Source: Nymphaea colorata (Eukaryota; Streptophyta; Magnoliopsida; Nymphaeales; Nymphaeaceae). From it: 64,000 bases of DNA. The notes under the pieces are model-generated. The model searched no databases and was not told where the DNA came from. It was given only the letters and a program-made list of their open reading frames with translations. Made by a program: the position numbers and the translations under genes. The DNA lies in NCBI RefSeq assembly GCF_008831285.2, contig NC_045142.1:23993300-24057299 (forward strand), written 5' to 3'. Positions 1 to 14,000 of this stretch are shown here, piece by piece; positions within the stretch are counted from its first letter, which is position 1; every line of letters begins with the position of its first letter.

Positions 1-98
1 CTTGACAATATTTTCAAACGTCACAGTTTTTCCACAATTTTTTGTTCCACTTTATTTGTCTTCTAATGCAATAGATTGAACAAGGAAAACGGCAATAT

Positions 99-173
99 TT
101 ATGACAATGCTTTGGACACTGCCACCTTATAAAGTCGGGCATCAAAGCCAAGATTTCGCGAGTTCTCAAGCAT
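99..173 (-). CDS. Candidate terminal exon of the OB-fold gene (25 codons)
   Basis: On the minus strand an acceptor (TTGCACAG) at 174-181 is followed by 24 open codons, starting MLENSRNLGFDARLYK, and a TAA at 99-101. Exon 2003-2272 ends on a codon boundary at a GT donor, so a join here would stay in frame after a 1.8-kb intron. It could equally be the last exon of a different gene lying off the left edge, or chance. RNA reads across the junction would decide it. Confidence 0.25.
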   Translation of the reverse strand: MLENSRNLGFDARLYKVAVSKALS

Positions 174-439
174 CTGTGCAACCTATGTTCCGAAGGCCAT
201 CACGCAGGAGGTCAAGCCACCACCCTTTTATTGGATCAAGGAATTAAATAATCAACAAACAATGATGATCAAGAAATAACGGTGCAACCTATGTTACAGA
301 GACGCTTCTATAAGCATGAAATACCTATATCGCAAAATAAATGAAAAAAAAAAATAGAGACACACACGTAAATATATAAAGAAACTGGTAAAACTGGTAA
401 ATACCAGTACATAAAAAGACAAACTACACCCATTAAAAA

Positions 440-775
440 TGATTATTAAAGTATTTTTCATGCAATCTACCCTTATGGATATGATTTAAGAGTGGTTTGA
501 TAAGGAACATGTATTAAGCTAATCGTTTGTTGACTTTTTAGTAATGTTTTTCTCTAATAATAAAAAAATGAATGGCCCTTGTAGCATCAAAATTTTGACA
601 GTAGAAAATCAATATTTTTTGACAAAACTAACTTGAATTAAAACATGATTACATTGAATTACTATTTACGAAGATATTAGGATGTTCATATTTTGTTTGA
701 AATAGTTTTTAACACAAAATTAAGAGGCATGGTTTTTGTCTCTTACCTTAGTGGTCCGATATTTACTACTTCCTA
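440..775. repeat. Partial copy of a TA-associated inverted-repeat element
   Basis: This AT-rich stretch carries, in opposite orientation, a word set that recurs at 985-1070, 1300-1395 and 42.75-42.84 kb (for example TTAATACATGTT followed by a TTAGATTGCAT-type run). It ends at 725-775 in a degenerate copy of the terminal motif GGTTTTTGTC...AGTGGTC seen at about 1420. No reading frame here has coding character. Confidence 0.45.
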
Positions 776-784
776 ATTCCTATA

Positions 785-1475
785 TATATATTAGGGTGAT
801 TGGTAGTTGTCAGACCACTTGGGTAAGGGATGAATCAGACCCCATACATACCTGTTAAATAGTATTTTGAACAAACTGTGAATATAAACACTAATTTCAT
901 ACAATTTATGCTTTAATTCAAGTCATTTTTTTTAAAAAATGATATTTCTACTACCAAGATATTGATGTTATAAGTAAATGATTAAATACAATAAACAGCT
1001 AACTTAATACATGTTCATCAAATCACTCTTAATATCATATCAATAAGGTTAGATTGCATAAAAAAAAATATTTTAATAACTGGTATCTGCCAATGACTGC
1101 TAGGGCAAGGATAAAAGCCAAACCCTTTAAATTTTTGTTGGAAAAATATTCAAACAAAATCAAAACATCCTAATAAGTTTATAAAAACTAATTTGATATA
1201 AAACATGCTTTTGTTTAAGGTGTTCTTATGAAAAGGGAGGATTTCTCCACGATCAAACTTTTGATATCATACAGACGTTCAGATTTACTTGTTATAAAAA
1301 TATGATTAAATTTAAAAATGATTAACTTAATACATGTTTTCCATCAAGTTGGTCTTTTCATATATGTAAGATTAGATGGCGAAAAAACACTTTTAAGCGT
1401 TGCATTTAAGCATGCTGGTTTTTGTCCCTGACATAGTGGTCTGGGACCTACCAATTATATATATATATATATATA
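785..1475. mobile_element. MITE-like element bounded by TA microsatellites (Micron-like)
   Basis: The left end (ATTGGTAGTTGTCAGACCAC, about 800) and the reverse complement of the right end (ATTGGTAGGTCCCAGACCAC, about 1456) form imperfect terminal inverted repeats of about 40 bp. Both ends abut TATATA tracts (782-791 and 1458-1474). There is no internal ORF of note. Rice Micron elements also sit between TA repeats; relationship to them is an inference from architecture, not from sequence. Confidence 0.5.
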
Positions 1476-2002
1476 CGCACACGTGTTCTCATATCAGCAT
1501 CCAGGCAACTTAGCGTGCAATAAGTATACCCTTGTATGCATGGAGAAAATGAAAAAACAAAAGTGAACCTTAGCTATAATAATCACATACGATGACGTAG
1601 AATTAGAGAAGTTACTAAGTGGACAATTATATCTAGACATAATATTGGTCATATGACGACCACGTATTTTAAGACCAATTACAGGAAACATCTTTATGCC
1701 TTTAATATAATTAATTTACTAGTCCTTCTGGATCTTTTTTTAAATGTTTCTAATATCTATAAGATATTCAAATAAAATTCATTTCAGCTCTGATGGCGCC
1801 ACTCCCAGCGCAAGCCTAAGCTGTAGTGTGCTTCCTGAGCCAGAAACGCACACCCAGGTGCAACCATGTGTTCTGTTTGAACTCGTTGATACTATTTAGA
1901 AGATTGTCAAATCAAACCGCATCAATGTCCTGCGGCTATATTATCGTGGCATAGCGTCAGATAAGCTCAACGAGGTACTGAACATGTAGAAGAAAAAAAT
2001 AC

Positions 2003-5000
2003 CTCTGGTAGTCCGAAAAACTCATCAGGGGAAATCTGTAGCAACTCCGTGGCAGTGCGACCAGAACACTGTGCGAAAATTTTACCACTGTCGTCTGCAA
2101 GAATCCCCGATACATGGAAGGCATGCAAAGTTTCTCCTTCACAAGCACAAAGGCAGAAACTACATTGGGAAGGTCCACTTGGTGTGCTGCACACGTACTG
2201 ACCACAGAGGGAATGCAAAAGTTTTGACTTCACATGATGAGTTTCTATTTGTTCAACCCAAATGCTGCAGATCTGTAAACAGTAACCGTTAAGCATCCCA
2301 GCATGCATGGATGCCAATTTGGTACAATTGAAAATGAACAGAATTCAAAAGCATATGGGCAGTCATGGTCCGATTCCTGTGGGTAAATCCCTTTGAGAAA
2401 GCCAAGGCTGCGTATTTCTCCTGGGCTCAGGGATGACTTCTAGGGTCCCTTCGCCTCTACTCTCACGAAAAACCTAGGACTGGGTTTGCCCTACGCCTTT
2501 CTTGAAAAATGTTATAGATCCTAAGCTACTGAGGAAATGTAAACAAAGATGCATACACGAGAAACTGAGAACGGGTGGTTGAAAACATTTTTACGGTGAC
2601 AAGGAACAACTCAAAGAGCGACAAGCCGATGCATTAAGCAACAATATGCACACATCATCAGCTAACTTGAAGCAAGCCCAGAACGTTCGTCCAGAATTTG
2701 AAAGGTCAAGAGGAAGAACAAAACCCACCAACTATAAGGCAAACATACCTACTGAATGACCTGTAAAGTTTCTTCCAAATTCTCTAGCATGTCTACGATG
2801 ACGACCACTTTAAAGCGAAATGGTCTAGAGAATGAACTGAGACACGCGGCTTCCACACTTTAGGCTGCCTAGATGGATATTATTCTAGTTCATAACAGTA
2901 GTCAACGCAGTGAGTAGAATATCGAAATTGTTTCCACCAGTCCAATTGACCCGTGGACAAGGCAAAGCATTGAAAACCTTATTCTGTTCTTTCTGAGAGA
3001 AAGACAAATCACGGAAATAACTACTGGGCAGGATGACATTTATAGTAAAGGCTCATTTTTGTACTCAACCAGGCCGAAGAATAAGGTCGAGTTCAGACTC
3101 CAAGAAGAGGCACAAAAAATTGAACATGCAGCCCTGTGTTCAAGAAATGTGAAAAAAGATGCATGTCATAGCTGGATAGCATCTCATGAAATCAATGTGC
3201 ATTGAAAATCAATTATGTTGAAAATTACATCTATCGTTGTTATACAAATATCAGCTATCATGCAACCATGAAACTAATGAAACCATTTAGATAAAGAAAA
3301 GGATGTCGCTACTCAAGATATAAGATGTCTAATTAATAATATTCTCCAAGAATTCACGCAGTCATGTCTGAAGACTCTAAAACTTTTTTTATTGCCTTGA
3401 ATAACATATCTAAAGTCTTATGAAACAACTGAATGCTATCTGTGCCAGAAGGTACATACATGAGTTGCACTGCCCTGATATTGAAGTTCTGAAAGGCGTG
3501 ATAACTTATGGAGACAAGTTGAGTTCAGCAAAGCGGGCAAGCAACTGATATTTACCAAAGAGGTTCCTGTATCCTTCTCGAACCACAATACCTCAAGCCT
3601 TTCAAGCAACAAAAGCAGTTATAAGACAAAGTACACACAACTATAACAAAGAATATTCTTTTTTCTTATCCGAATTCACCTCCGTACATGAAATTCATTT
3701 TTAAGAGACATGATGCCCCATTTTGTTATACGCATGAAAAATGGAATTACATAAACACATAATAAAGGAAACATGAAACTCACGATTTCTTTGGTGACAT
3801 TGAGCATGTCAAGCCAGAGATGAATATTGTGTGGCCATGGCTCAACTTCCCTAATGACCTGAAACACAAAAGGTAGATCTTAGGAAAACCAACAAAAGAA
3901 TTCTAGCATGACCTCAAAGTGAGAAATATCAAATTCATGAACGATGCCTCATAGCAAGCAGACACCTTCACAGATAACTGTGAAACCACAATGAACACAA
4001 TAGTTTTCAAACTCTTAAACCTAAACAGCCAAACTGGATCCATGTCCCTTTGATGCTTAGCAGTGAACAAGTTGAACAAAGGGGATAGAAACTTTAATGA
4101 TAAGATGATCACATGTTCTTAGTTCTTACCAAGATCTAAGAAAATGTAGCTTCACAACAACTCTCCCTGTAGCATCTTCAATTGTCATTGAGAATGTGAT
4201 GCTGGGGTTGTCAATTTCTCTACGAATACTCTTAACAACACCATAAAGGCAGACATGGTTCATCTTGTCCCCAAGATCAGCCACAAATAACTGCAAAATG
4301 GTTATGCATGCAACCTTAATAACCAAAGATCTGCAACAACAGAAAACTACACTACAATATGAAAAATCAAATAGAAGATAATTAGAAGAAGAAAAATATT
4401 AGCACTAAAACAAACAATCTTGAGACCAAGGTTGTTAGTACAAAAATCATACGGATGGGCATTCAAATCCCAGCAAACTTTTCTCTATCAAATAGAACGC
4501 ATATAGAAGTCATTGGACATGGCAACCATTGTGTGAATCAGATGAAATTCCTCACAGCATCACGAAAATTGTAAATGTGAAAAGATTGCATGTCCAATGC
4601 TTTGGATGTCTGAGTGATGCATTACAGTACCCTAATATATGAAAATTGTCAGCACAGTATTCTGAAATTTTTGCAGTAGAAGTGCAAATATTCATCGGTA
4701 AGGTCACATTTGAGTGATTGGTGAACCTTATCCTCCCATTTATCTCTTGCACTTGTGAAAGAAATACTGAAAAAACCCATATGTTTTCATTGTTCTTCGA
4801 CACCTTCTACTGTGCTTGAATGGGGAGCACCTGGTCAAGTTAGAACGTTTCTCAGACTTTCCTCCCTTCAAGTGCACCTTAACTGATGGATTCTCCGGTT
4901 CTCTTTCACCAAAATAGATTAATAAAAATTTTGAATTGATTCCAACTAATGGATTCTCAGATTCTTCTTTACACACATGGATGAACATAATTTCATAGCA

Positions 5001-8000
5001 GTTATTTCTTCTGTAACCAATAAGCAAATGCCAAAGTAAAAACTAATATAACTCAAGTACAAGCAAAAACCAGAACTGGATTCAAGAAGATACAAAGTTG
5101 TTTCCAAAATGAAACCTACACTATGAAAACCTACTGATTCCCAAGACGTATTTGCTTCTATTCCACAATCAGGACCATAAATAAATTTTAAAAATGAATA
5201 AATGCACACACACACAGACACACACATATAGGCCTCCTTACACTCACAAATTCTAAGTTAACAACAATTATTTGAAAAGCATTAACCCATTACCATGTTC
5301 TTTTTTAGATATATGTACATGATTGGGGGACTTAAATACTTGAAACAAGCTTTTTTCCTTTCGGTATCCAATCACTGATTCCTACTGCACATCTAAAGTG
5401 TGCAATCTACAAAAAGAAATAAAAAAGTTGGAATCTACAAACAAAATAAGCTTAGAGTAGCATACAAAGATACACAACTTCATTAATAGAGTAAATGAAA
5501 GAATCTTTTCCTGGTATACTCACTCGTGAAGGATAGCTACTGAAATCAATAGATCCTTGAAAATCACAAGGTAACGTCACTTGGGTAACTTTAAACTCCT
5601 GACTGTGATCAAACAATGTATCTGATACCGATGCTTCTTTAAACCTATTTTGAGTGGGCACAACTACCTGGTATAAGTGATGAATGAGCATTAAGTCACA
5701 TGTCTATAATTCAGCAAAAGTGTGGGAACTTGCAATAAAAACATGGAGATGCTTGCCTGTTCTTCGTGCTGGAGAAAGGGAAACAAATATAAATGTGTTG
5801 CACTGCCATATTCAAGGCAAATTTCTGCAGTTGTTTCCACATTGCTTTCTAAGGCATTAGCAACAAATGGCCTATCCAACGCCAGCATACTTCCAACACT
5901 GCAAAAGAAAGAATGATGATTTCGAAGAACAGAACGAGCAACGTAATCAACTTGAAATTAAAAATATGTACATATATATATCCACCTGAAGAGATCAGCA
6001 AGAACAATCTGCTCACCCCACAAAAGAAATTTTAGTTCATAACCCTCATTATCAACAAGAGTAATCTGTCTCCTTTTAAGCCCGCCAAACTTGCCATGAC
6101 TCTCTAATGGCCCAATTGCTTCAATCCTGTCAAATTACATGTTTGTGCCTTAAATATGTATCTAACCTTGCCATTCAAAAAAGCACATCATAAGCTACAA
6201 GATATATCATGTCTGAATTCAAATAAACTGAAGATATGTGAGTGCTTCAATTACCGTTAAAACTCAAACATGTGGATGATATGCCAGCATTACATTAATG
6301 AAAATTTAAAAATCAAAGTAAATAGAGGGGTCTATATCCCATAAAAGAAGGAACCTGAAAGAGAGGAAACTATACTTCCACACAAAAATTCCCAGAGTAG
6401 CAATTGCTGGAACAAGTTGGTTTAGTTTCCTTGGCCCTTAACAACAAAAGAGACTGACATCTCCATCATATACATGAATTTTTACAGATCATGCCTTTAA
6501 CAATACAAGTTTTCCAATGCAATCTTGCAGAATTGCATTCCTTTTAGTCTTCCAGTTTCTATTGAAGGGAACATTCACCTGCATACTGCCATCTTATTCT
6601 CAAATGGAAGATCAGAAGACTTCGGGCTTCTTTTTCTCATAACCACAAAAAATGTGATAATAGAATTACCAATAGCTGAGATTCTGGCTGGTTGATAATT
6701 GCAGAAAAGGAAGCATGGTTTTGAAACCAAGAAACTCATAAAACAAAGTGGCCAATTGGATCACCAGTTGAGTGCATCTAAAGTCTGAACGTATAAAAAG
6801 TTGGCACAACAAGATGGGAAAAGTAGTATGAGAACAATCAAACTGTGAAGTAAAATAATTGACCTAATATAGGCAAAGAATTTGAAGATAACCAAAACTC
6901 AAACACTTTGGTTACAATTGAGAGCTTAATCTGTTCAACACTGTACCTGCAAAAAGTTTGGCAAGATGAGCAAAAGACACTTTATAGTTTATTCATAAAA
7001 TACAGCACTGTGATAATTTAAGGGTACCATAGGGCAGCGTGACATTTTTCTTGGCTATTGATCAACAAGGTCACTTTGGAACATTAAATGTTCTCTCATG
7101 AAAATCTGAGAAATTAAAAATTTACAAATATACAAATGATTAGTCGATAAAAAATATTAAATTTTTATTTATCCATTAATTTTCTTACAAAAGATAAAGA
7201 TAAGGATTCGAATTAGTTTTTAAATTTAAAAAGAAGAAAAAAAGCTGGAAATCTACACTTAGACTTAGGGTACATAAGGAAAAGGACTTTTTGAGAAAAT
7301 GAGAATCTTGCAATGTTTTTAAAGATATTTTGAAAATATTGCAACATTTCCCTGGTAAAAAAAAAAAAATTGTTTTTTGGTGATAATATCATGATATTTT
7401 CAAAATTTACTCCTATTTGTGACAATGCTGTAAGTTTCCCGAGGAAGTTATGCCAACAAAAGCAGATTCCAGTCGTCAAAATTTCATCTCGAAAGCACCT
7501 TCATAAATGCAACTTCGTCATAGTTGTCCAGTGTATATAGAATATAAATAACTAATGCAAAGTAACTGTGCTAAATAATCAATCAATTAATTTGTGTAGC
7601 TCACATTTTTGGTGCAGGTCATTACAGAACTTCAGTATAAGAACTGCAATAAAGTACAATCAAGTTCCATATTTTGAATGAAGGATTGAACTGGGATGTA
7701 TTATTCTTGCCTTGCATAGAGTGAGTACATGGTCCCATGCATGGCTGCATCATAAGAAAGAGAACAGAAAGAATCATTGCAGAACTGAGCTCCTAGAATT
7801 AATGCATCTTCATCTTGGTCCTAAAATACCATCACATGAAAACCTAACCTAGTATTAGTCCTGAAAGTTTGCAAACAGGGAGAGACCATAATATGCATAT
7901 ATAAATAGATTGCATTTACTGAAGCAGGAACAAAAGCAAATGAAGTGTTATAAAGAACTTAAATAAGATGTATCTATTTGAAGCAAGAAAAGTAGAAGGA

Positions 8001-11000
8001 TTACATAAAGTTATATCAAATTACATCAACTGTAAGGGGCAGCACAAGGTAAAGCAAGTTGAGAGGGAAAAGCAACAAGGTGATTGTCCTCTCAGAATAT
8101 GATGTTCAGTCAGTACATGTACTCATTAAGGCTTCATCCACTTCTATTTGCAAAGTTAAATGTGAATTTTAAAGTGATATGAGCTCACATTTTCAAACTA
8201 AATAACCAATATTCCCAATATTCTTTGCCATTTGGAGAAAATCAACGACATAGCAATCACACTGCAATATTCTCAAAGTAAGTTTGCCATTAGAGAACGT
8301 TTTGCATAGTGGGCAAAATTTGTAAATGTGCCTATTTTAACGTTCACAAAATTTTCACCTGTTTGCAAAGATATATGAAAGTTAAAGTGAAATGTTCTCC
8401 ATAACAGGGACATTCATGGAAATGATGGGTTCATTTGTGAAGGACTTCTAAGCGGTCCTCAATGCTTTGGCATCGAGATATATCTTATGGAAGGCACCTC
8501 TGCCCAGATATTTTATAATTAAACCTTAAAATGATCCTCGTCTTTCAAGTTTTCTTCAAAATTTATGCAGACATGATAAGTATCCTCATAACAACAATTA
8601 CACGAAGAATGTTAAGGTATTCAATGCCTGGTGATGCAAGATGCAACTCCTGGATGCTTGAAGTTAAGCACCAGTTAATTTGAAAGGAAGAAAGAAAAAC
8701 AAGAAATGAAAAACACAGTAAGCCCTGAGTCTATCACTTCTTCAGTACCTCACCTTTGGGTCATTTCAAATGGAATTTGCAATAACAAAGGAATTTTGCA
8801 CCTTAATACCAAACAACAAGTTTTTTTTTTCCTTCATTTAGTAGTCATACTCCATAAATGCATCAAATCTACAGCTATGCAGAAGAAAATACATATAAAT
8901 GATTATTGCAGTAAGAGGAAGAATAGAATCATTAGATACCTCGTCCAATATAATTACTAGATATTCTGTGGGTAATAGTCGCAGATGGCCAGATCCTTGT
9001 CTAGTATTACGAAGATGGCACCCTGTGAGATAGATTTCTCTACCTTTCTTGAGTAAGCTGTTCATAGGATCAACCAAGTCGTAGAACCTTGCACAACCAT
9101 GATATTTGTAAATGCAGTAAATGCCTTGTTCATTTTTATGCTGTGTTTTGCAGACAAGCAATGAAAACAAAACAGCTTAGATCATAAGGGCCATTCATTA
9201 TAAGCAAATCTGCACAAGGTACCTCAGCAATATTTTTTTAACAAAGGGCACTGACCTTATTAACATCAAGCAGTTTTGCTGACGGAAAAACAACAGAACT
9301 TGCCCCCATCTACATCAATAACTGAAATAAGTATTATTACCATGTATTTGATTGAGTGTGTTATGGTTATGTGGTAGATCCAGGTTTCATGAAGTGGGCT
9401 GTCCCGTCAAAACTGGGAGTAGTTAAAAGTGCTTTAATATGACATAGTTGTAAACCATTTCCTCTTTTTTTTTTTTTCAGTTGACATTATGTACTGATCA
9501 AGCGTTGAGCTGATAGGGCCTGCTGCAAGTTTTCCAGTTCTTTTTGTCCTTCATGTTCCACCATTTTTACGTACATGGCAGAGCTTCATGTTATTGTACC
9601 TTCCAAAGATACCATCAGATGAATAATTATGTAGGCAATATATATTTGCAGGATCACAAAATTACTTGCAATCTTCTGCTTAATTATTTTTCACACATGT
9701 GAAGGTAGCTATTTTCTTGTCCCACCACTTCTTTCCACCTGAAGAATCTTTGATGACATAAGAAGAAGTTTATTCTTGCAAGTGTTCGATCGCACTGATG
9801 AAGTTTTTCCAGTCACACTCACATATCAAGAAAGAAAAATTCACACAGTAATGGGTTGAGAAAAAATTATCTGATGCCTACAAACAGCTTTAGGATGCCG
9901 GTTTTGTCTTCATTTCTGGCAACTACTTTTCCAAACTCCTACTACATTATCACCCTAAACTGTGCACACCGACCAAGATGCACTGGAATTTCTGCTTCAA
10001 CTGATAAGGATCTTGAGTCCTTGACTAGGCTATCATCAGGGATGAGATAAAAGGGAAAAGACTCAAAGAGAAAAAGAAATCTTCTACAGTTCTGCTTTGA
10101 GGCAAGTTTACCTAAATGGTCCAAGGAACTTATATAACCAAAAGCACTAGGCGGAAACATGCCTTAGGCAGGCCTAAGCCATAGCACCTCCACCCCCCTT
10201 TCCTCAAAATAAAAGCAAGGAAAATAACAAAAATAATAGTTGTTGAAATCATGAACTGGTATCGTTTATGATTTATCTTATATCATATATGTTCACAACA
10301 AATCCAAAAAAAAAAGAATAACTTGCATGTAAATGCATGCAACAAAAATCAAAAAGCAAAAAATGGCATGTCAAGAGAGTAAAATAAACAAAAAAAAAAT
10401 TGCAAATTCACAGTTAGCCAGAGCCTACATCTGCTTTCCTTGAAAAGATAAAACAATGACAAAGTTTAAGCGAGGTACAAAAGATACCAAGATATTTACT
10501 TGTGATGGAGGTATAGCTCAATTGTGTTAGAACTCCATGCATCTCCCAATCTGAGCATATGTATGTTGGTACCTAACCATCAGACCGGAATGTCAATATG
10601 AGAGATAATGGTCTAAATAAAAACACTTCATTTCCCACCACTGACTTTTCTGTCATGACAATACTTTGCAGAAATTTTAAGTAGCAACCAACAGAAATAA
10701 TCACAGAGCAGCTCAGAAAATTCCTGGCACCAAGAAAGCTGGCAGGATAACTAAGATAATTTAGTTTCAAAAGAAGAGGTTCATATGTGTCCATTTCATT
10801 ACTGGTAGAATTTAATTTTCCTGAAGGTGATATCTCAATGCGGCAGAAGAGAAACTGGTAAAAGTACCTCCCATTTTTACATGAGAGAGAAAATAACAGC
10901 ATGATCATCATGACAAGTTTGTTTGGTACTCTAAATCATGAAGAAATCTATGGCAGAAAAGATTTTGAATGAGAAGCTACATCTTAGATAACATAGAATC

Positions 11001-14000
11001 AATCTTTCAAACTGATCAATTAAGCTGTTGCAAAAGGAATTGAACATGAGTCCAAGTGGTTCCTAGAGAAAAAACTGATATCGTGAGCGATTAATTAACA
11101 CCACCAAAACAATGAAAGAAATATAATACTACTCGCTGAAGGTGCATATTCAAAGCAAAAAATTTTGCCAGCCACTTGCTGAAGCTAGACATTCACGAAA
11201 GAAAAAGGAAATGTTAATTAAACCAGATAGACATAATTGGAAACTACATATAGCTAGCAAAACCCATTGTGCTATGCACATGCATGCATGTATTCATGTA
11301 TATGTGTGGATGCTGAAATGAAGTTGATGAACATAGAAAGACAAGTTTCAGAATGGAAAAATAAGATACCAAAGGAGGAAAGACGGAAGAAACTGAAGCA
11401 CAAAGTGGAGGTAGCATCAAGATTAAATCAACAGCATATTTTTCTTGACATACACAGTTAACAATGCATTAATGTGGAAGAAAATAATCTTGAATAAATT
11501 GGTCTGATTGTGTTAAATTTTGAAGGAGCAAAAAAACATACATATAGCAAAATGATCTGATAAAAGTTCTATGTTTCTGTATTACTATCTTTTTGGTGAA
11601 TTTCACATCTAAATCCTGTTCGTAGGCTTTGGGATTCTGAAAATACATATTCAAAATGTCCAGAACTGATGACCACAAATTGCAGTCGCCTGGTGTCCTG
11701 GCATCCTTGGTTCATGTTATTATGTTTACATGCACTAAGATTCAAAAAGTCACTCAATTAGCCTCTTCTGGCAAAGCCATTTAATTAGTTAGCAGTTGTT
11801 GGTTCAAGAACCATGCTCAAGGTCTGGCATTGTATAGTAATACCTGTGAAGTGGAAGGATCAATCATCAAATACTAACATAAAAATAAGGACTTATACAT
11901 GACAGGGGCGGGGAGAATCCAAGTCCATTCTTCACTAAACACTATCTATGTGCGGACATTAATAAGTCTCAGAAACAGACAACTAATCATCTATGATCGA
12001 ACATGAGCAAATTAGTTCCAATGCATACGTAGATCCACTACATCTTCCTGCACTTACATTGTAACTTGATTTTCTGGAGAAAATGGAAACATGTTAAAAG
12101 AATAAATGTTTCCCTATTAGTTGATCATTACGGTTTATTACATACAAAGCCTTGTAAAAATTTCAGACATTAGCCCTTTTAATGGCTCCAATTTTTGGGG
12201 GTCAAGTATTGGTTACACAAGCTGCTGCCAGACTCCTATTTTTCTCAAGTGGCTAGACCACATAATCCCTATTTTCTCTTCCAATTTTGTCAGTTTTCAT
12301 AACTTAAAGATGGTTATTGAAAGTTGAAACCCACTATGCAGGTTACTAGAGAAGAAGAAACGAAAAAAGAAAAAAGAAAACTTGAGGAACAAAAGTGAAC
12401 CTAAAATGTGATTGAAAGGTGAAAACACTCATCATGAAATTACAATTTACAAGTTCAACATAAATCTAATATGAGGATCAAGGTCTTTTCTTTATGTCTG
12501 GATCTGGATCCATTGAGATTTGGATTTTCAATTTTGGGTGCCATGTCTCATGTGGATTTGGATTTTTATTCTATCAGGCCTACACATTTTATCATGTCCA
12601 AGCCAACAGTTCTGAACCAGTTCATCGCTCTTTTGAACAGATCCAGATGCTTATGGGACATTTTGATGTTTTCTAGAGTAGCTCGTGGGGTATTGAAACC
12701 GGAACTCTCACTTTTGAGTCAATTCATATGTGTTTCGGACTACGTAACAATGGTTCACGAGATGGTGACATACTCATGTCGGTAAGGCAAGGGCACACCA
12801 GACCATTTGAACATTTTTTGGATTGTATTTGGGTCAATGCCAGTCCAATCCAAATTTTTAAGAAATGTGTCAACTTTTCATTTTATTTTGTCATCATTTT
12901 CAACTTTAATTGAATGAGATTATATGTATGAATTATTGAACTTATAAAGTATGTTGTTTGATGCATTACACGTGAACTTGTGAATTTTTTTGCTTCAATG
13001 TTTCAGATCTTACATGATGTTATATATAATATATACATACATATATGCATGTATGTATATCATGTCCCCACATACTCATACTTTTAAATTGCCACATCCG
13101 AACCCATATTGTCACACCTCTACTTGCACCCATGTAACTTAGGTTTGGACCAGTTCAAAGGCATCTGGAAAGAGCTTTCAACGTTTAGGAGCCACTTCAC
13201 ACAGTTTTAACAACAATTCATAAGGTTTTTAGAATCTGCTCTATGTTCTTCAGTCTGGCATTCTGGGTCATATGATTTTCAGTTGTTTTGGAATGTTTTG
13301 GGCTTTTCTCCATTTGCAAGAGGCACCTGAAATGGCGGCTGACTGTTTGAGAAGGGCCAGTGCTGACTATGTTTCATATAAATCACCTCATTTGGCACAT
13401 CAAACTCAATATGTCCAACCTGATTACTTGACGGGATCAGTTTAGAATCCACAACTGCAAAGGCACACCATCCTGGATGTATCCAAAGATGTTTTTTCTG
13501 GCCAAATGCAATAGTATGCCAATGCTACATCATAAGATTGATGTTGTGAACACACAATACTCAAAAGCACCTTAAAATTTGATAGGTAAATAAGTACAGA
13601 AAAAGAAGCCATAGAGGTCCAGGAGATAAAGATCAACGTGATCTGAAGGAGTTCATTATGACTATAAAAGCATGTATTTCATGACATACAGTCTTGGTCA
13701 TCAGGCACTAATCAAGATCAGGTTCCATAAGGATTTGCAATCCACATTTCTAGAAATTTCACTATAAAAGAGTGTGACCTAATAGTTGTTTCTTCAGCAT
13801 GGAAATTTCTTATCGCACAAGCAAAAAAAAAATGTATGGTATGGCTACTGAATTTGATCATGGTTTCTTGGCATATAAGAGTCCCTGCACATAGGAAAGC
13901 TTTTGAACATATACACCTTGCCCACAGTAGAACAAAGTTGCTTCAGATTGCATTTAGCATTAGGTAGAGCAAAGAGACCAGGAATTACACTCTCTTAGAG

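Noticed and set aside
9256-9325. Short stretch bounded by AG and GT considered as a missing exon
   Set aside because: In the required phase it contains a stop, and its residues do not fit the surrounding protein.
10573-10911. 112-codon minus-strand frame considered as a missing OB-fold exon
   Set aside because: No acceptor/donor pair gave the phases required on both sides.
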